Source: Terriglobales bacterium (lineage in GTDB: Bacteria; Acidobacteriota; Terriglobia; Bryobacterales; Bryobacteraceae). Taken from it: a DNA stretch of 64,000 bases. Under the pieces are notes generated by a model. It was not told where the DNA came from. It searched no databases and worked only from the letters and a program-made list of their open reading frames with translations. Made by a program: the position numbers and the translations under genes. This document shows, piece by piece, positions 15,498 to 23,980 of the stretch (position 1 is the stretch's first letter; each line of letters opens with the position of its first letter). The stretch is taken from the NCBI GenBank assembly GCA_027485675.1, contig JAIXQP010000018.1:62001-126000 (forward strand). The letters run 5' to 3'.

Positions 15498-17942
15498 ATG
15501 GCAATTCGCGGCCTCGGCTTCGCTCTTTTCGCGCTGCCCCTGCTGTGCCCGGCCGCCCCGGCTGATTTCTTTGAACAGCGCATTCGCCCGCTCTTCGTGA
15601 AGCGCTGCCAGGGCTGCCACACCATCGACAAACTATCGAGCGCCGCCGTCGTACCCGGCAACCCGGAAGCCAGCGTGCTCTATCAAGCCGTCGCCCGCAC
15701 CCACGCCAAACTGCAGATGCCGCCCACCGGCAAGCTGCCCGATGCCGAGATCGCCGATCTCGCCCGCTGGATCACCGAAGGCGCCGTCATCCCCGCGGCC
15801 CCGCCCCCCGGCAAACCCTCCTCCTGGGCCTTCTCCGCCCTACCTCAGCCCGCCCCCGTCAACATCGACGCCCAACTAGCAAAACAACGAAACGAAGCCA
15901 AACTTACCCCCAACCCCCGCGCCGATAAACGCACTCTGCTCCGCCGGGTCACCTACGACCTCACCGGCCTCCCGCCCACCCCCGCCGAACTTGCCGCCTT
16001 CGACGCCGACCGGTCCCCGGATGCCTTTGCCAAAGTCGTCGATCGCCTCCTCGCCTCCCCCCACTACGGCGAACGCTGGGCCCGCCACTGGCTCGACCTC
16101 GCCCGCTACGCCGATGGCCAGCTCGGCGCCAGCAGCGACACGCCCTACCCCAACGCCTACCGCTACCGCGACTGGGTGATCCACGCGCTCAACGCCGATC
16201 GACCCTATAACGAGTTCGCCCGCGCGCAGATCGCCGCCGAAAAGCCCGAAGACCTCGCCGCCCTCGGCTTTCAGGCCCTCGGCCACGGCGCCAACGATCA
16301 GCTCGACGTCACGACGCGCACCTTCCTCGGCCTCACCGTCGCCTGCGCCCAGTGCCACGACCATAAGTACGACCCCATCCCCACCAAGGATTACTACTCG
16401 CTGCTCGGCGTCTTCAAGAGCAGCAAAGTCCACGAACACCCCCTCGCCGACGAAGCCACCGTCAAGGCTTACCAGGACCACAAAAAGCGGATCGACGACG
16501 CCAAGTTCGCCCTCGAGCGCTTCGTCCAACTCCAGGCCGCCGACCTCGCCGAACTTCTCGCCCGCCAAACCGCGCAGTACCTCACCGCCAAGACCGCCGA
16601 CGGCCTCGACCCCGAGATCTTCGCCCGCTGGCAGGCCTACCTGAAGGGCCCCGCCAAGGACCACCCGTTCCTCGAAAACACGACCCCCGAAAAGTTCCAG
16701 GCCCTCGTCAACCGCATCTTCGCCGACCGCCGCGGCATGGAGGAACGCAACTTCGTCAAACTCGGCGGCACCAAGGGCCTCCGCGACGAATCCACCCGCC
16801 AGTGGACCAACCTCGAATCGCTGCCCATTCTCGAGTACTACCTCTGGCGCGACCTCGCCTCGGACCCTTACAACAAGGACTTCTTCTCCTTCGCCGGCGG
16901 CATCTACTACTTCGGCGAAAAGGAGATTGACCGCTGGCTCTCCCCGCTCTGGAAGGCCGAGCACGACCGCCTGCGCCGCGAACTGAAGGAGCTGCAAGAC
17001 ACGCTCCCCAAGCAGTACCCGTTCCTCCATACGCTGCGGGACGCCGACAAACCGGCCAATGCGAAAGTGGCCATCCGCGGCGACGAGCAGAACCTGGGGG
17101 AAGAGGTGCCCCGCCACTTCCTGACCGCCCTCTGCGACTCCGAACCCGCGCCGTTCACAAAAGGCAGCGGCCGCGCCGAACTCGCCGACGCCATCCTCGG
17201 CCACCCGCTCACCGCCCGCGTCATCGTCAACCGCGTCTGGCAGGGCCACTTCGGCGCCGGCATCGTCGCTAGCGCTTCGAACTTCGGCCAACTCGGCGAA
17301 CGGCCCACGCACCCAGCGCTGCTCGACGCCCTCGCCGCCGAGTTCATCGCCGATGGGTGGTCACTCAAGCGGCTCCACCGCCGCATCGTCCTGACGGACG
17401 CTTATGCGATGAGCTCCGCTTACACAGCCGCCAACGCGCAGATCGACCCCGAGAACAAGCTCCTGTGGCGCGCCAACCTGAAGCCCCGCCTGGATGCCGA
17501 GGCGCTCCGCGATAGCCTGCTCGCCGTCGCCGGCCAGCTCGACCGCACCGCTGGCGGCCCCGCCCAACCCCTCGCCGACACCTTCCACCGGCGCACCGTT
17601 TATGGCTACGTCGGCCGCACGAAGCCGGACCCCAGCCTCGCCCTCTTCGATTTCCCCAACCCCAACAACCCGGCCGAAAAACGCACCGTTACCCTCGGGC
17701 CGATGCAGCGGCTCTACTTCCTGAACAACTCATTCGTCGCCCGCCAGGCCGAAGCGTTCACACAGCGGCTCACAGGCGACGACCGCACCAAGATCCAGCA
17801 GGCCTACCAAACGCTCTACCTCCGCGCTCCCCGCGAAGAGGAGATCACCATGGGCCTGCAATTCCTGCAGCAAAGCGGCGGCGCCTGGCCGCAGTACGCG
17901 CAGGTGCTGATGACCGCAACCGAATTCACGGCGGTGAACTGA
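15498..17942 (+). CDS. Secreted DUF1549/DUF1553 protein with N-terminal cytochrome c domain
   Basis: 814 residues. Signal peptide (GLGFALFALPLLCPAAPA), then a planctomycete-type cytochrome c domain with one haem motif CQGCH at residue 37 and a distal LQMPPTGKLPDAEIADLARWI. DUF1549 follows (about 130-340: RVTYDLTGLPPTPAELAAF, YGERWARHWLDLARYAD, CAQCHDHKYDPI, which holds a second CxxCH). DUF1553 occupies about 540-800 (HPLTARVIVNRVWQGHFGAGIV, SNFGQLGERPTHPALLDALA). Such proteins form pairs with DUF1501 proteins in Planctomycetes and Acidobacteria and are associated with polysaccharide breakdown; the reaction is not known. The paired DUF1501 gene starts two bases after its stop. Confidence 0.92.
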   Translation: MAIRGLGFALFALPLLCPAAPADFFEQRIRPLFVKRCQGCHTIDKLSSAAVVPGNPEASVLYQAVARTHAKLQMPPTGKLPDAEIADLARWITEGAVIPAAPPPGKPSSWAFSALPQPAPVNIDAQLAKQRNEAKLTPNPRADKRTLLRRVTYDLTGLPPTPAELAAFDADRSPDAFAKVVDRLLASPHYGERWARHWLDLARYADGQLGASSDTPYPNAYRYRDWVIHALNADRPYNEFARAQIAAEKPEDLAALGFQALGHGANDQLDVTTRTFLGLTVACAQCHDHKYDPIPTKDYYSLLGVFKSSKVHEHPLADEATVKAYQDHKKRIDDAKFALERFVQLQAADLAELLARQTAQYLTAKTADGLDPEIFARWQAYLKGPAKDHPFLENTTPEKFQALVNRIFADRRGMEERNFVKLGGTKGLRDESTRQWTNLESLPILEYYLWRDLASDPYNKDFFSFAGGIYYFGEKEIDRWLSPLWKAEHDRLRRELKELQDTLPKQYPFLHTLRDADKPANAKVAIRGDEQNLGEEVPRHFLTALCDSEPAPFTKGSGRAELADAILGHPLTARVIVNRVWQGHFGAGIVASASNFGQLGERPTHPALLDALAAEFIADGWSLKRLHRRIVLTDAYAMSSAYTAANAQIDPENKLLWRANLKPRLDAEALRDSLLAVAGQLDRTAGGPAQPLADTFHRRTVYGYVGRTKPDPSLALFDFPNPNNPAEKRTVTLGPMQRLYFLNNSFVARQAEAFTQRLTGDDRTKIQQAYQTLYLRAPREEEITMGLQFLQQSGGAWPQYAQVLMTATEFTAVN

Positions 17943-17944
17943 TC

Positions 17945-19288
17945 ATGCTTCGCAGAGACATCCTGAAAGGAATTGGCGGCAGCCTCGGCATGTTGGGCAT
18001 GGCCCACGCCGCGGCCCCCGGCCCCCACTTCGCGCCCAAAGCCAAACGCGTCATCTTCCTCTTCCTGAACGGCGGCATGTCCCAGGTGGACACCTTCGAC
18101 CCCAAGCCCGTGCTCGACCAGCGCGACGGCCAACCCATGCCCGGCCCGAAACTACAGACCGACCGCGCCGCCGGCAACCTGATGAAGTCGCCCTTCCGCT
18201 TCGCCCGCCACGGCCAAAGCGGCCTGCCGGTCAGCGAGATCTTCCCCAAACTGGCCAAGCGCGCCGACGACCTCTGCGTCATCCGCTCCATGCACTCGGA
18301 CAACGGCAACCATGGCCCGTCGCTGCTCATGATGAACTGCGGCCACAACCTGCCCGGCCGCCCCAGTATGGGCTCCTGGCTCACCTACGGCCTCGGCACG
18401 GACAATCACAACCTGCCCGGCTTCGTCGTCCTCTGTCCCGGCTATCCTGTGCTAGGCCCGCAGCTCTGGGACTCCGCCTTTCTGCCCGCCACTTACCAGG
18501 GCACCCACCTGCTCACGAAAGAGAGCGGCCCCGAAAAGATCCTGCAGAACATCCGCAACGCCAAGCTTTCGCTCGGCGAACAGGAGCGGCAACTCGCCCT
18601 GCTCGACCGGCTCAACGCCGGTTACCTGCAACAACTCGGCCACGAGCCGCAGATGGAAGCGAGTATTGCCTCGATGGAAGTCGCCTTCCGCATGCAGACC
18701 GAAGCGCCGGAGATATTCAACATCAGCAACGAACCCGAAGCGATCCGTGCCCGCTACGGCGACCACGAGTTCGGCCGCGGCTGCCTGATGGCCCTGCGCC
18801 TCGCCGAGAAGGGCGTCCGCATGGTGCAGGTCTACTTCGGCAACTTCCAGCCGTGGGATAGCCACGACGATATCCGCGTCCATTCCAAGCTCGCGCAGGC
18901 CGCTGACGGGCCCATCGCGGCTTTGCTTGAAGACCTGAAGCAGCGCGGCATGTTCGACGATACGCTCGTCGTCATCGGCAGTGAGTTCGGCCGCACGCCC
19001 ATGATTCAGAACAGCGGCCTCGAACGAGTCGGCAACGGCCGGGACCATAACGTTCACGGCTTCACCACGGTGCTCGCCGGCGGTGGTGTGAAGGGCGGCA
19101 TGGCCTACGGCGCCACCGATGAGTTCGGCTATAAGGCCGTCGAGAACAAGGTGCACGTCCACGACCTGCAAGCCACCATCCTGCATCTGATGGGCCTCGA
19201 CCATACCCGCCTCACGTATCGCTACAGCGGGCGGGACTACCGGCTCACCGACGTGGGCGGCCACGTCGTGAAGCCGGTACTCGCTTAG
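17945..19288 (+). CDS. DUF1501 (sulfatase-like fold) exported protein
   Basis: 447 residues. Metal-dependent alkaline phosphatase/sulfatase-like fold: VIFLFLNGGMSQVDTFDPKP near residue 33, VIRSMHSDNGNHGPS near 115, DTLVVIGSEFGRTPMIQ near 340 and GRDHNVHGFTTVLAGGGVKGG near 362 supply the Asp and His ligands. The N terminus (LRRDILKGIGGSLGMLGMAHAA) looks like a degenerate twin-arginine signal. There is no formylglycine motif of true sulfatases, and the substrate is unknown. It starts two bases after the DUF1549/DUF1553 gene, the usual partner. Its stop is immediately followed by the stop of the converging beta-helix gene with no spacer. Confidence 0.92.
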   Translation: MLRRDILKGIGGSLGMLGMAHAAAPGPHFAPKAKRVIFLFLNGGMSQVDTFDPKPVLDQRDGQPMPGPKLQTDRAAGNLMKSPFRFARHGQSGLPVSEIFPKLAKRADDLCVIRSMHSDNGNHGPSLLMMNCGHNLPGRPSMGSWLTYGLGTDNHNLPGFVVLCPGYPVLGPQLWDSAFLPATYQGTHLLTKESGPEKILQNIRNAKLSLGEQERQLALLDRLNAGYLQQLGHEPQMEASIASMEVAFRMQTEAPEIFNISNEPEAIRARYGDHEFGRGCLMALRLAEKGVRMVQVYFGNFQPWDSHDDIRVHSKLAQAADGPIAALLEDLKQRGMFDDTLVVIGSEFGRTPMIQNSGLERVGNGRDHNVHGFTTVLAGGGVKGGMAYGATDEFGYKAVENKVHVHDLQATILHLMGLDHTRLTYRYSGRDYRLTDVGGHVVKPVLA

Positions 19289-21247
19289 TTACCGGTAGAA
19301 CGGCTGCCAGGTCAGCCAACGCGGCCCGTAGTGCATCGGCGGCGCGCCCACTTCGTGCGCGCCCAGGTCCGGCGCTTTGCCCACAAAGTTTTCGTTCACC
19401 GTCGGGATCACGATGCCTGCGTCCACGGCCTTGCTGCCCGGCTTCAGTTTGAGGTTGATGTCCATCGCGTGATAGACATCGAAGCGCTTGGCCGGATCCG
19501 GCGGCGACAACTTCTCGAAGATGTCGTAGTCGACCTCGATGCTGTGCGCCTCCTGCCCCGAACCGGCTTTGTATTCGGCCAGTGTCGCGAAGGTCTTCCA
19601 GTCCGTGGTCTTCGGCTCGTAGACCCGCTGCCCGGGCGGCGGCGCGAACCAGCTGTACTGGGCCGCGACACCCTTGTTCGGCCGGTAGCCATTGTAGTCG
19701 GAGGTGTTGGTGGAAACGGAGTTCGCCAGGCGCAGGACGCCACGGTCCGGCGTATCGCGGCCGAGGAACAGGTTGTTGCGGAAGTGCATGTTGGCCGACG
19801 GATCGCCGATAATGTTCTCGCCGATGATCGTGTTGTGATAAACGAACAGGCCCGCGGGCTTGGCCGAGAACTTGAACGCCACGCCGCTTGGCGTATGGTA
19901 GAGCGTGTTCCGAATGTAGTAGAAGGGGCCGCCGAAGGCCGGCTGGGCGCTATAGCCGCCTTGCGCCGAATTGGTCCCGCGATTGTTGAACACGCGAATG
20001 TTGTGCACGCCGCCGTCGGCTTCAATGTAGTCGTCGTTGAACATGTGCATGTCGTTGTTATAGATGTCGATCGACGAAGCCCGCATGTCCGGGTCCGTCG
20101 GCGGCGTGCCGTAAGTCGAAATGCCGATCGCGTCGTGGAAGTAGGCGATGGCGTTATGCGCAATGACATGGCCTTGGCCGTACACTTTGACCGCGTAGTA
20201 ACTCACCATGCGATGCGATTTGAATGGCGGCTCCACCCACTGGTTGCCTCCTGGCTCCCGCTGGCGGCCGCCCCAGCCGATCAGGCGGAACCGGTCATCG
20301 CGGCCGATGAACAGGTTGTCGGCAATGTAGAAATCGTTTGAGCCGGCGTACTCCGTCCATACGCCGAAGCCGATGTTTTCAAAGCGGCAGTTCTTCACCG
20401 TGAGACCCACAGCGCCGGTGACCTCTTTCTGTCCGGCGAAGATGGCGACGTCGGTATTGCGGAACGTCAGCCCTTCGAAGATGTGATGGTGCGAGGCCAT
20501 CACGTCGAACAGCCGATGGTTGTTGTCGCCGTCGAGGATCACCTCGCCGTCGCCGGCGGCCTTGATGGTGATCGGCTTCTCCGCCGTGCCCTTCAACGTC
20601 AGCGACATCGAGCCATCAAACGGCGTCATCATCGGGTCGACATAGTCCAGCCGCTCCGGCCGGTACAGCCCGCTATGCAGCAGCAGGGTATCGCCCGGCT
20701 GCGCGCGCCGCTCCCACACAACAGACCAGTCGCCGAGGCCGGCGCCGTAGTAGGCCTGCAGAATGCCGGTGAAGGACGGCTGCTGCCGCGGCCCGAAGTA
20801 GTCCGGCGGATAGACGTGCAACGTGCGGCCGCCCGCGTATGGCTTCGGCTCGGTCCGCGTGCGGACCTTCACGACTTGGGTCGTCTGCCCGCTCACGCCG
20901 TCGGGGTCGGTCATCACGAAGCGGCACTCGTACTCGGTGCCGGGGGTGAGGTTCAGAATGCTTCCCGCAAAGCCATGGGGAACGGTGTAATCCAGGTTCT
21001 CCTTCCGGCGATAGACGTTTTCTCCGCCAATGCGCAACAGCGGCATTCCCTGCTTCCAGGTGGCGTCGCCCACGCGCCGGTATTCAACGGAAACAGCGGC
21101 GTTCCGATTGGCGTCGCCGGTAATGGGCCACTCAAAGCCCAAGTTCAGTAACGTCGGATGTTCAACGTGAAACTTGCCGGCCTGCGTGGCGTTTTGAGCC
21201 AACGCGCAGGAAGCAACCAGGAGAAAGGAGAGATAACGGATGCCCAT
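19289..21247 (-). CDS. Secreted right-handed beta-helix protein with N-terminal Fn3-like domain
   Basis: 652 residues with a signal peptide (YLSFLLVASCALA). Residues about 30-135 resemble a fibronectin-III-like beta domain (EWPITGDANRNAAVSVEYRR, LTPGTEYECRFVM). From about 190 to 520 the protein shows the repeating short-strand pattern of a right-handed parallel beta-helix (GTAEKPITIKAAGDGEVILDG, HHHIFEGLTFRNTDVAIF, GLTVKNCRFENIGFGVW, IYNNDMHMFNDDYIE), a fold shared by polysaccharide lyases and glycan-binding proteins. No catalytic residues can be assigned with confidence. A TTGACT-16-TATAAT promoter lies just upstream, inside the end of the alcohol dehydrogenase gene, and would give a leader of only about four bases. 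Confidence 0.8.
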   Translation of the reverse strand: MGIRYLSFLLVASCALAQNATQAGKFHVEHPTLLNLGFEWPITGDANRNAAVSVEYRRVGDATWKQGMPLLRIGGENVYRRKENLDYTVPHGFAGSILNLTPGTEYECRFVMTDPDGVSGQTTQVVKVRTRTEPKPYAGGRTLHVYPPDYFGPRQQPSFTGILQAYYGAGLGDWSVVWERRAQPGDTLLLHSGLYRPERLDYVDPMMTPFDGSMSLTLKGTAEKPITIKAAGDGEVILDGDNNHRLFDVMASHHHIFEGLTFRNTDVAIFAGQKEVTGAVGLTVKNCRFENIGFGVWTEYAGSNDFYIADNLFIGRDDRFRLIGWGGRQREPGGNQWVEPPFKSHRMVSYYAVKVYGQGHVIAHNAIAYFHDAIGISTYGTPPTDPDMRASSIDIYNNDMHMFNDDYIEADGGVHNIRVFNNRGTNSAQGGYSAQPAFGGPFYYIRNTLYHTPSGVAFKFSAKPAGLFVYHNTIIGENIIGDPSANMHFRNNLFLGRDTPDRGVLRLANSVSTNTSDYNGYRPNKGVAAQYSWFAPPPGQRVYEPKTTDWKTFATLAEYKAGSGQEAHSIEVDYDIFEKLSPPDPAKRFDVYHAMDINLKLKPGSKAVDAGIVIPTVNENFVGKAPDLGAHEVGAPPMHYGPRWLTWQPFYR

Positions 21248-21257
21248 ACGTGGGGCG

Positions 21258-21285
21258 ATTATATCGACTTACGAGGAGCAGTCAA
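21258..21285 (-). promoter_or_regulatory. Sigma-70 promoter for the beta-helix gene
   Basis: TTGACT (21280-21285) and a perfect TATAAT (21258-21263) on the minus strand, 16-bp spacer. The expected transcript start near 21251 is about four bases before the ATG at 21247. The promoter is embedded in the 3' end of the upstream coding region. Confidence 0.7.
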
Positions 21286-22291
21286 CCAGGATCTTCATCA
21301 CGTCCGCTCCCTGCTCCATTTCGAGCAGGCCCTTCTGCACATCGTCGAGCGGATAGATGTTAGTAATCAGACGGCGGAAGGGCACTTCGCCCGCAGCTAG
21401 CAGCGCGATGGCTTCGTCAAAGTCGACGGCTTCATAGACCCGCGTGCCGATCATCTCCTGCTCTTTCCAGAACATTTTGTGCAGATCGACGGGCACCGGC
21501 TTGGGGAAGACGGCGACGATCACAATCCGCGCCCGGACGCGGCCGAGCTTCGTCATCAACTCCGCGCCCGGCGCCGAGCCCGAGACTTCGAAGACGACGT
21601 CCGCGCCGTCGTTGCCGGTTTCGGCCGCGACGAAAGCCGGCACGTCCACCGCCCGAGGGTCGAGGACTTCGAGGCCCATCTCGCGCAGCAGACGAATGCG
21701 GAAGGGATTGATTTCGGTGACGACAACGCGGGCGCCGTGCTGCCGGGCGACCAGGGCGACGAGCGCGCCGATGGGGCCACCGCCTATGACGACGGCGAAT
21801 TCGCCGGGAGTGACGCGGCCGAGGCGGACGTCGTGGCAAGCGACGGCGATGGGCTCGATGAGCGCGGCGTCGAGCAGGGACAGCGCATCCGGCAGGCGGT
21901 GGAGGGTGTGGGCGGGAATGGTCCAGAGGCCTTGCATGGCGCCGGGCGCGTCAATGCCGATGAACTTGAGTTTGGGGCAGACGTGGGAGTGTCCGCGGCG
22001 GCAGGTGGGGCAGTCGCCGCAGGGGGCAAGGGGGCGAACGGTGACGCGGTCGCCGGCGGCCCAATCGGCGACGCCTGCGCCGACGGCGGTGATGGTGCCG
22101 GAGCTTTCGTGGCCGATGACTTGGGGGAGGGTGACGCGGTGGTCCATATTCCCGTGGAAGAGGTGGAGGTCGGTGCCACAGATGCCGCAGTGGGAGACTT
22201 GGATCTGGACCTCTCCGGGGGAGGGGGGAATGGAGATGCAGGGGGCGACGGAAATCTTTCTGTCACTTAAATATTGGGCGGCGCGAAACAT
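21269..22291 (-). CDS. Zinc-dependent medium-chain alcohol/sugar dehydrogenase
   Basis: 340 residues from the ATG at 22291; further in-frame upstream sequence is only antisense to the next gene. It has catalytic zinc residues in HCGICGTDLHLFHG (near residue 36) and GHESSGTI, the structural-zinc cysteine cluster CGDCPTCRRGHSHVC (near 92-106), and a Rossmann GGGPIGALVALVA near 168. This is the threonine/sorbitol/galactitol dehydrogenase-like branch, NAD(P)-dependent oxidation of a secondary alcohol; the substrate is not decided by sequence. It has no Shine-Dalgarno, and a TTGACC-17-GATACT promoter would start transcription at the A of the ATG. Confidence 0.9.
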   Translation of the reverse strand: MFRAAQYLSDRKISVAPCISIPPSPGEVQIQVSHCGICGTDLHLFHGNMDHRVTLPQVIGHESSGTITAVGAGVADWAAGDRVTVRPLAPCGDCPTCRRGHSHVCPKLKFIGIDAPGAMQGLWTIPAHTLHRLPDALSLLDAALIEPIAVACHDVRLGRVTPGEFAVVIGGGPIGALVALVARQHGARVVVTEINPFRIRLLREMGLEVLDPRAVDVPAFVAAETGNDGADVVFEVSGSAPGAELMTKLGRVRARIVIVAVFPKPVPVDLHKMFWKEQEMIGTRVYEAVDFDEAIALLAAGEVPFRRLITNIYPLDDVQKGLLEMEQGADVMKILVDCSS

Positions 22292-22297
22292 CGCCCT

Positions 22298-22326
22298 AGT
22301 ATCCGTCGTCTTGGATGCATGGTCAA
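22298..22326 (-). promoter_or_regulatory. Promoter for alcohol dehydrogenase, predicted leaderless
   Basis: TTGACC (22321-22326) and GATACT (22298-22303) on the minus strand with a 17-bp spacer. Seven bases past the -10 box is position 22291, the first base of the ATG. The -35 box overlaps the start of the divergent small secreted protein gene. Confidence 0.55.
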
Positions 22327-22678
22327 ACAACTCCTCGTAGCGTTTACGCTCATGGCCGCCTCCCTGGTGGCCGCAGATGTGACAGGAAAGTGGTCGGCGC
22401 AGGTGCCGGGCCGCGGCGGGGAAACCCGGGAACAGATTTTCAATCTCAAGGCTGCCGGCGCGGCTTTGACGGGCACGGTGGAAGGAATGGGCGAGCCGGC
22501 CCCGATTGCGGACGGCAAGGTGGACGGAGACAACGTTTCGTTCACGATGACGCGGGAGATGAACGGCAACCAGATGAAGTGGACGTTCACGGGAACGGTA
22601 TCGGGCGACGAGATGAAGCTGAAACGCGCCGGCGGCCGCGGGGAGCCGCGGGAGTTTACGGCCAAGCTGGTGAAGTAA
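22319..22678 (+). CDS. Small secreted beta-rich protein of unknown function
   Basis: 119 residues: signal peptide (VKQLLVAFTLMAASLVA) and a mature part of about 100 residues that starts DVTGKWSAQVPGRGGETREQ and alternates short beta strands (FNLKAAGAALTGTVEGMG, GDNVSFTMTREMNGNQMKWTFTGTVSGDEMKLKR). The pattern is like the lipocalin-like or 'GKW' small secreted proteins common in Solibacter-type genomes. No ligand or enzyme residues can be named. A weak TTGGGC-17-TAGTAT promoter (22275-22302) precedes it. The gene stands alone between the divergent dehydrogenase and the converging gmhB. Confidence 0.72.
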   Translation: MVKQLLVAFTLMAASLVAADVTGKWSAQVPGRGGETREQIFNLKAAGAALTGTVEGMGEPAPIADGKVDGDNVSFTMTREMNGNQMKWTFTGTVSGDEMKLKRAGGRGEPREFTAKLVK

Positions 22679-22742
22679 CCGAACGAAACCGGAAGTGGCG
22701 GCGCAGAGCGACTCTGGGCCGCCTAGCTTACGCCGGAGATGG

Positions 22743-23330
22743 CTACGCCTCTCCGAGTTGGGAATCGGTGATTCCAGCCCCTCGCGAGGAATCCGCCAGG
22801 ATCCACGCAATCGCGTCCGCCAGCGAAGAGACCGTCATCGAAGGGCGATGAGAGGGGCCGCGTTCCTCGTAGGCGAAATCGAGAAAGACGGTGCGACACC
22901 CGGCCGAGTGCCCGGCGTCGATGTCCCTCCAGCGGTCGCCGACCATGTAGGAGGCGGCCAGGTCCAGTCCATGGCGGGCCGCCCCGTCCAGTAACAGCCC
23001 GGGCTTCGGCTTGCGGCAGGCGCAGCGTTCCGCGTCATCGTGGTAGCAGACCAGAAAGTCATCGAGAGGCATGGCCGCGGCGAGGGCATCGTGAATGCGT
23101 TCCACCTCCGCCCGAGACTGCGTGCCGCGCGCGACATCCGGTTGATTGGTGACGACCAGCAAAGCGAAGCCGGCTTGACGCAATCGAGCGAGATGGACCG
23201 CCGCATCGGGCACCATCTCCATCTCCTCTACCGACGCCGGCGGATAGGGCTTACCCGCCCGAACCACCGCCCGATTCAAGACCCCATCCCGATCGAGGAA
23301 GACCGCCGGCCTTAGGGGATGGATTCCCAT
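22743..23330 (-). CDS. gmhB: D-glycero-D-manno-heptose 1,7-bisphosphate 7-phosphatase
   Basis: 195 residues, HAD superfamily. Motif I VFLDRDGVLN near residue 10, motif II LLVVTNQPDVARG near 52, the zinc-site loop CACRKPKPGLLLDGA near 104 and motif III/IV YMVGDRWRDIDAG near 128 are typical of GmhB. It removes the 7-phosphate from heptose 1,7-bisphosphate. The chosen ATG at 23330 overlaps the end of gmhA by 19 bases. Together with gmhA, hddA and hddC it completes the route to GDP-D-glycero-alpha-D-manno-heptose. It is the last gene of the run 28084-22743. Confidence 0.92.
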   Translation of the reverse strand: MGIHPLRPAVFLDRDGVLNRAVVRAGKPYPPASVEEMEMVPDAAVHLARLRQAGFALLVVTNQPDVARGTQSRAEVERIHDALAAAMPLDDFLVCYHDDAERCACRKPKPGLLLDGAARHGLDLAASYMVGDRWRDIDAGHSAGCRTVFLDFAYEERGPSHRPSMTVSSLADAIAWILADSSRGAGITDSQLGEA

Positions 23331-23908
23331 TTCGTTTGTACCCGTTTCAGGTCCGGATGCGAGACGAACAGATGCCAAACAACCGCCTGAAACGCTTCGG
23401 CGTGAGGCGTCACATGCACGGGGTTCACAGTGGGAATCTTCACCACGGCGTTAGCCACTTGCGCGGTGAAGCCGCCATCCCGCCCGACAATGCCGATGAT
23501 GGAAGAGCCCACGGATTGGGCGTAGCGCAGGGCGGACACCAGATTTGGGCTGACGTTCATTTCCTGATTGCCGCCGCCCACAGATAGAACCAACAAGGTG
23601 TCGCGAGCGGAACAGCGGGAGGTTTGCAACCACGAAGAAAAGACGGTCTCCCATCCCTCATCGTTGGTCCGCGCCGTCAACTCACTGACATTGTCGGTGG
23701 GCGCATACGTTTCGAGCCCGACAATCTTCCGGAAATCGTTCACCGCGTGCGATGCGTTCGCCGCGCTTCCGCCCACCCCCAGGATGAAAAGACGTCCGCC
23801 TTGCTCACGTGTCTTGACGAGGATTTGAACCGCATTGTCGATCGCTTCCGTGTCGAGACGCTGAAGAATTTCGATCGCTTCTTGGAGAAATTGTTGGGTA
23901 AAGCCCAT
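23312..23908 (-). CDS. gmhA: Phosphoheptose isomerase (SIS domain)
   Basis: 198 residues. SIS fold with LFILGVGGSAANASHAVNDFRKI near residue 40, a later SVGGGNQEMNVSPNLVSALRYAQ near 114 and GIVGRDGGFTA near 141, the GmhA pattern. It converts sedoheptulose 7-phosphate to D-glycero-D-manno-heptose 7-phosphate. The ATG at 23908 is preferred over a TTG further upstream. It sits between hddA and gmhB in the order of a GDP-heptose pathway. I cannot exclude that it serves a close relative of heptose, but the neighbouring genes make the assignment firm. Confidence 0.9.
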   Translation of the reverse strand: MGFTQQFLQEAIEILQRLDTEAIDNAVQILVKTREQGGRLFILGVGGSAANASHAVNDFRKIVGLETYAPTDNVSELTARTNDEGWETVFSSWLQTSRCSARDTLLVLSVGGGNQEMNVSPNLVSALRYAQSVGSSIIGIVGRDGGFTAQVANAVVKIPTVNPVHVTPHAEAFQAVVWHLFVSHPDLKRVQTKWESIP

Positions 23909-23980
23909 GATGAATGTTTGATCCGAACCTTTCAACAGCGTACTACGCGTCGCCAGCCAATGGGTGCCTTGTGGGAGGGC

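Noticed and set aside
15455-15661. 69-codon N-terminal extension of kdsB
   Set aside because: KdsB homology starts at residue 2 of the 15454 start, and the extension would overlap the divergent gene and its signal peptide.
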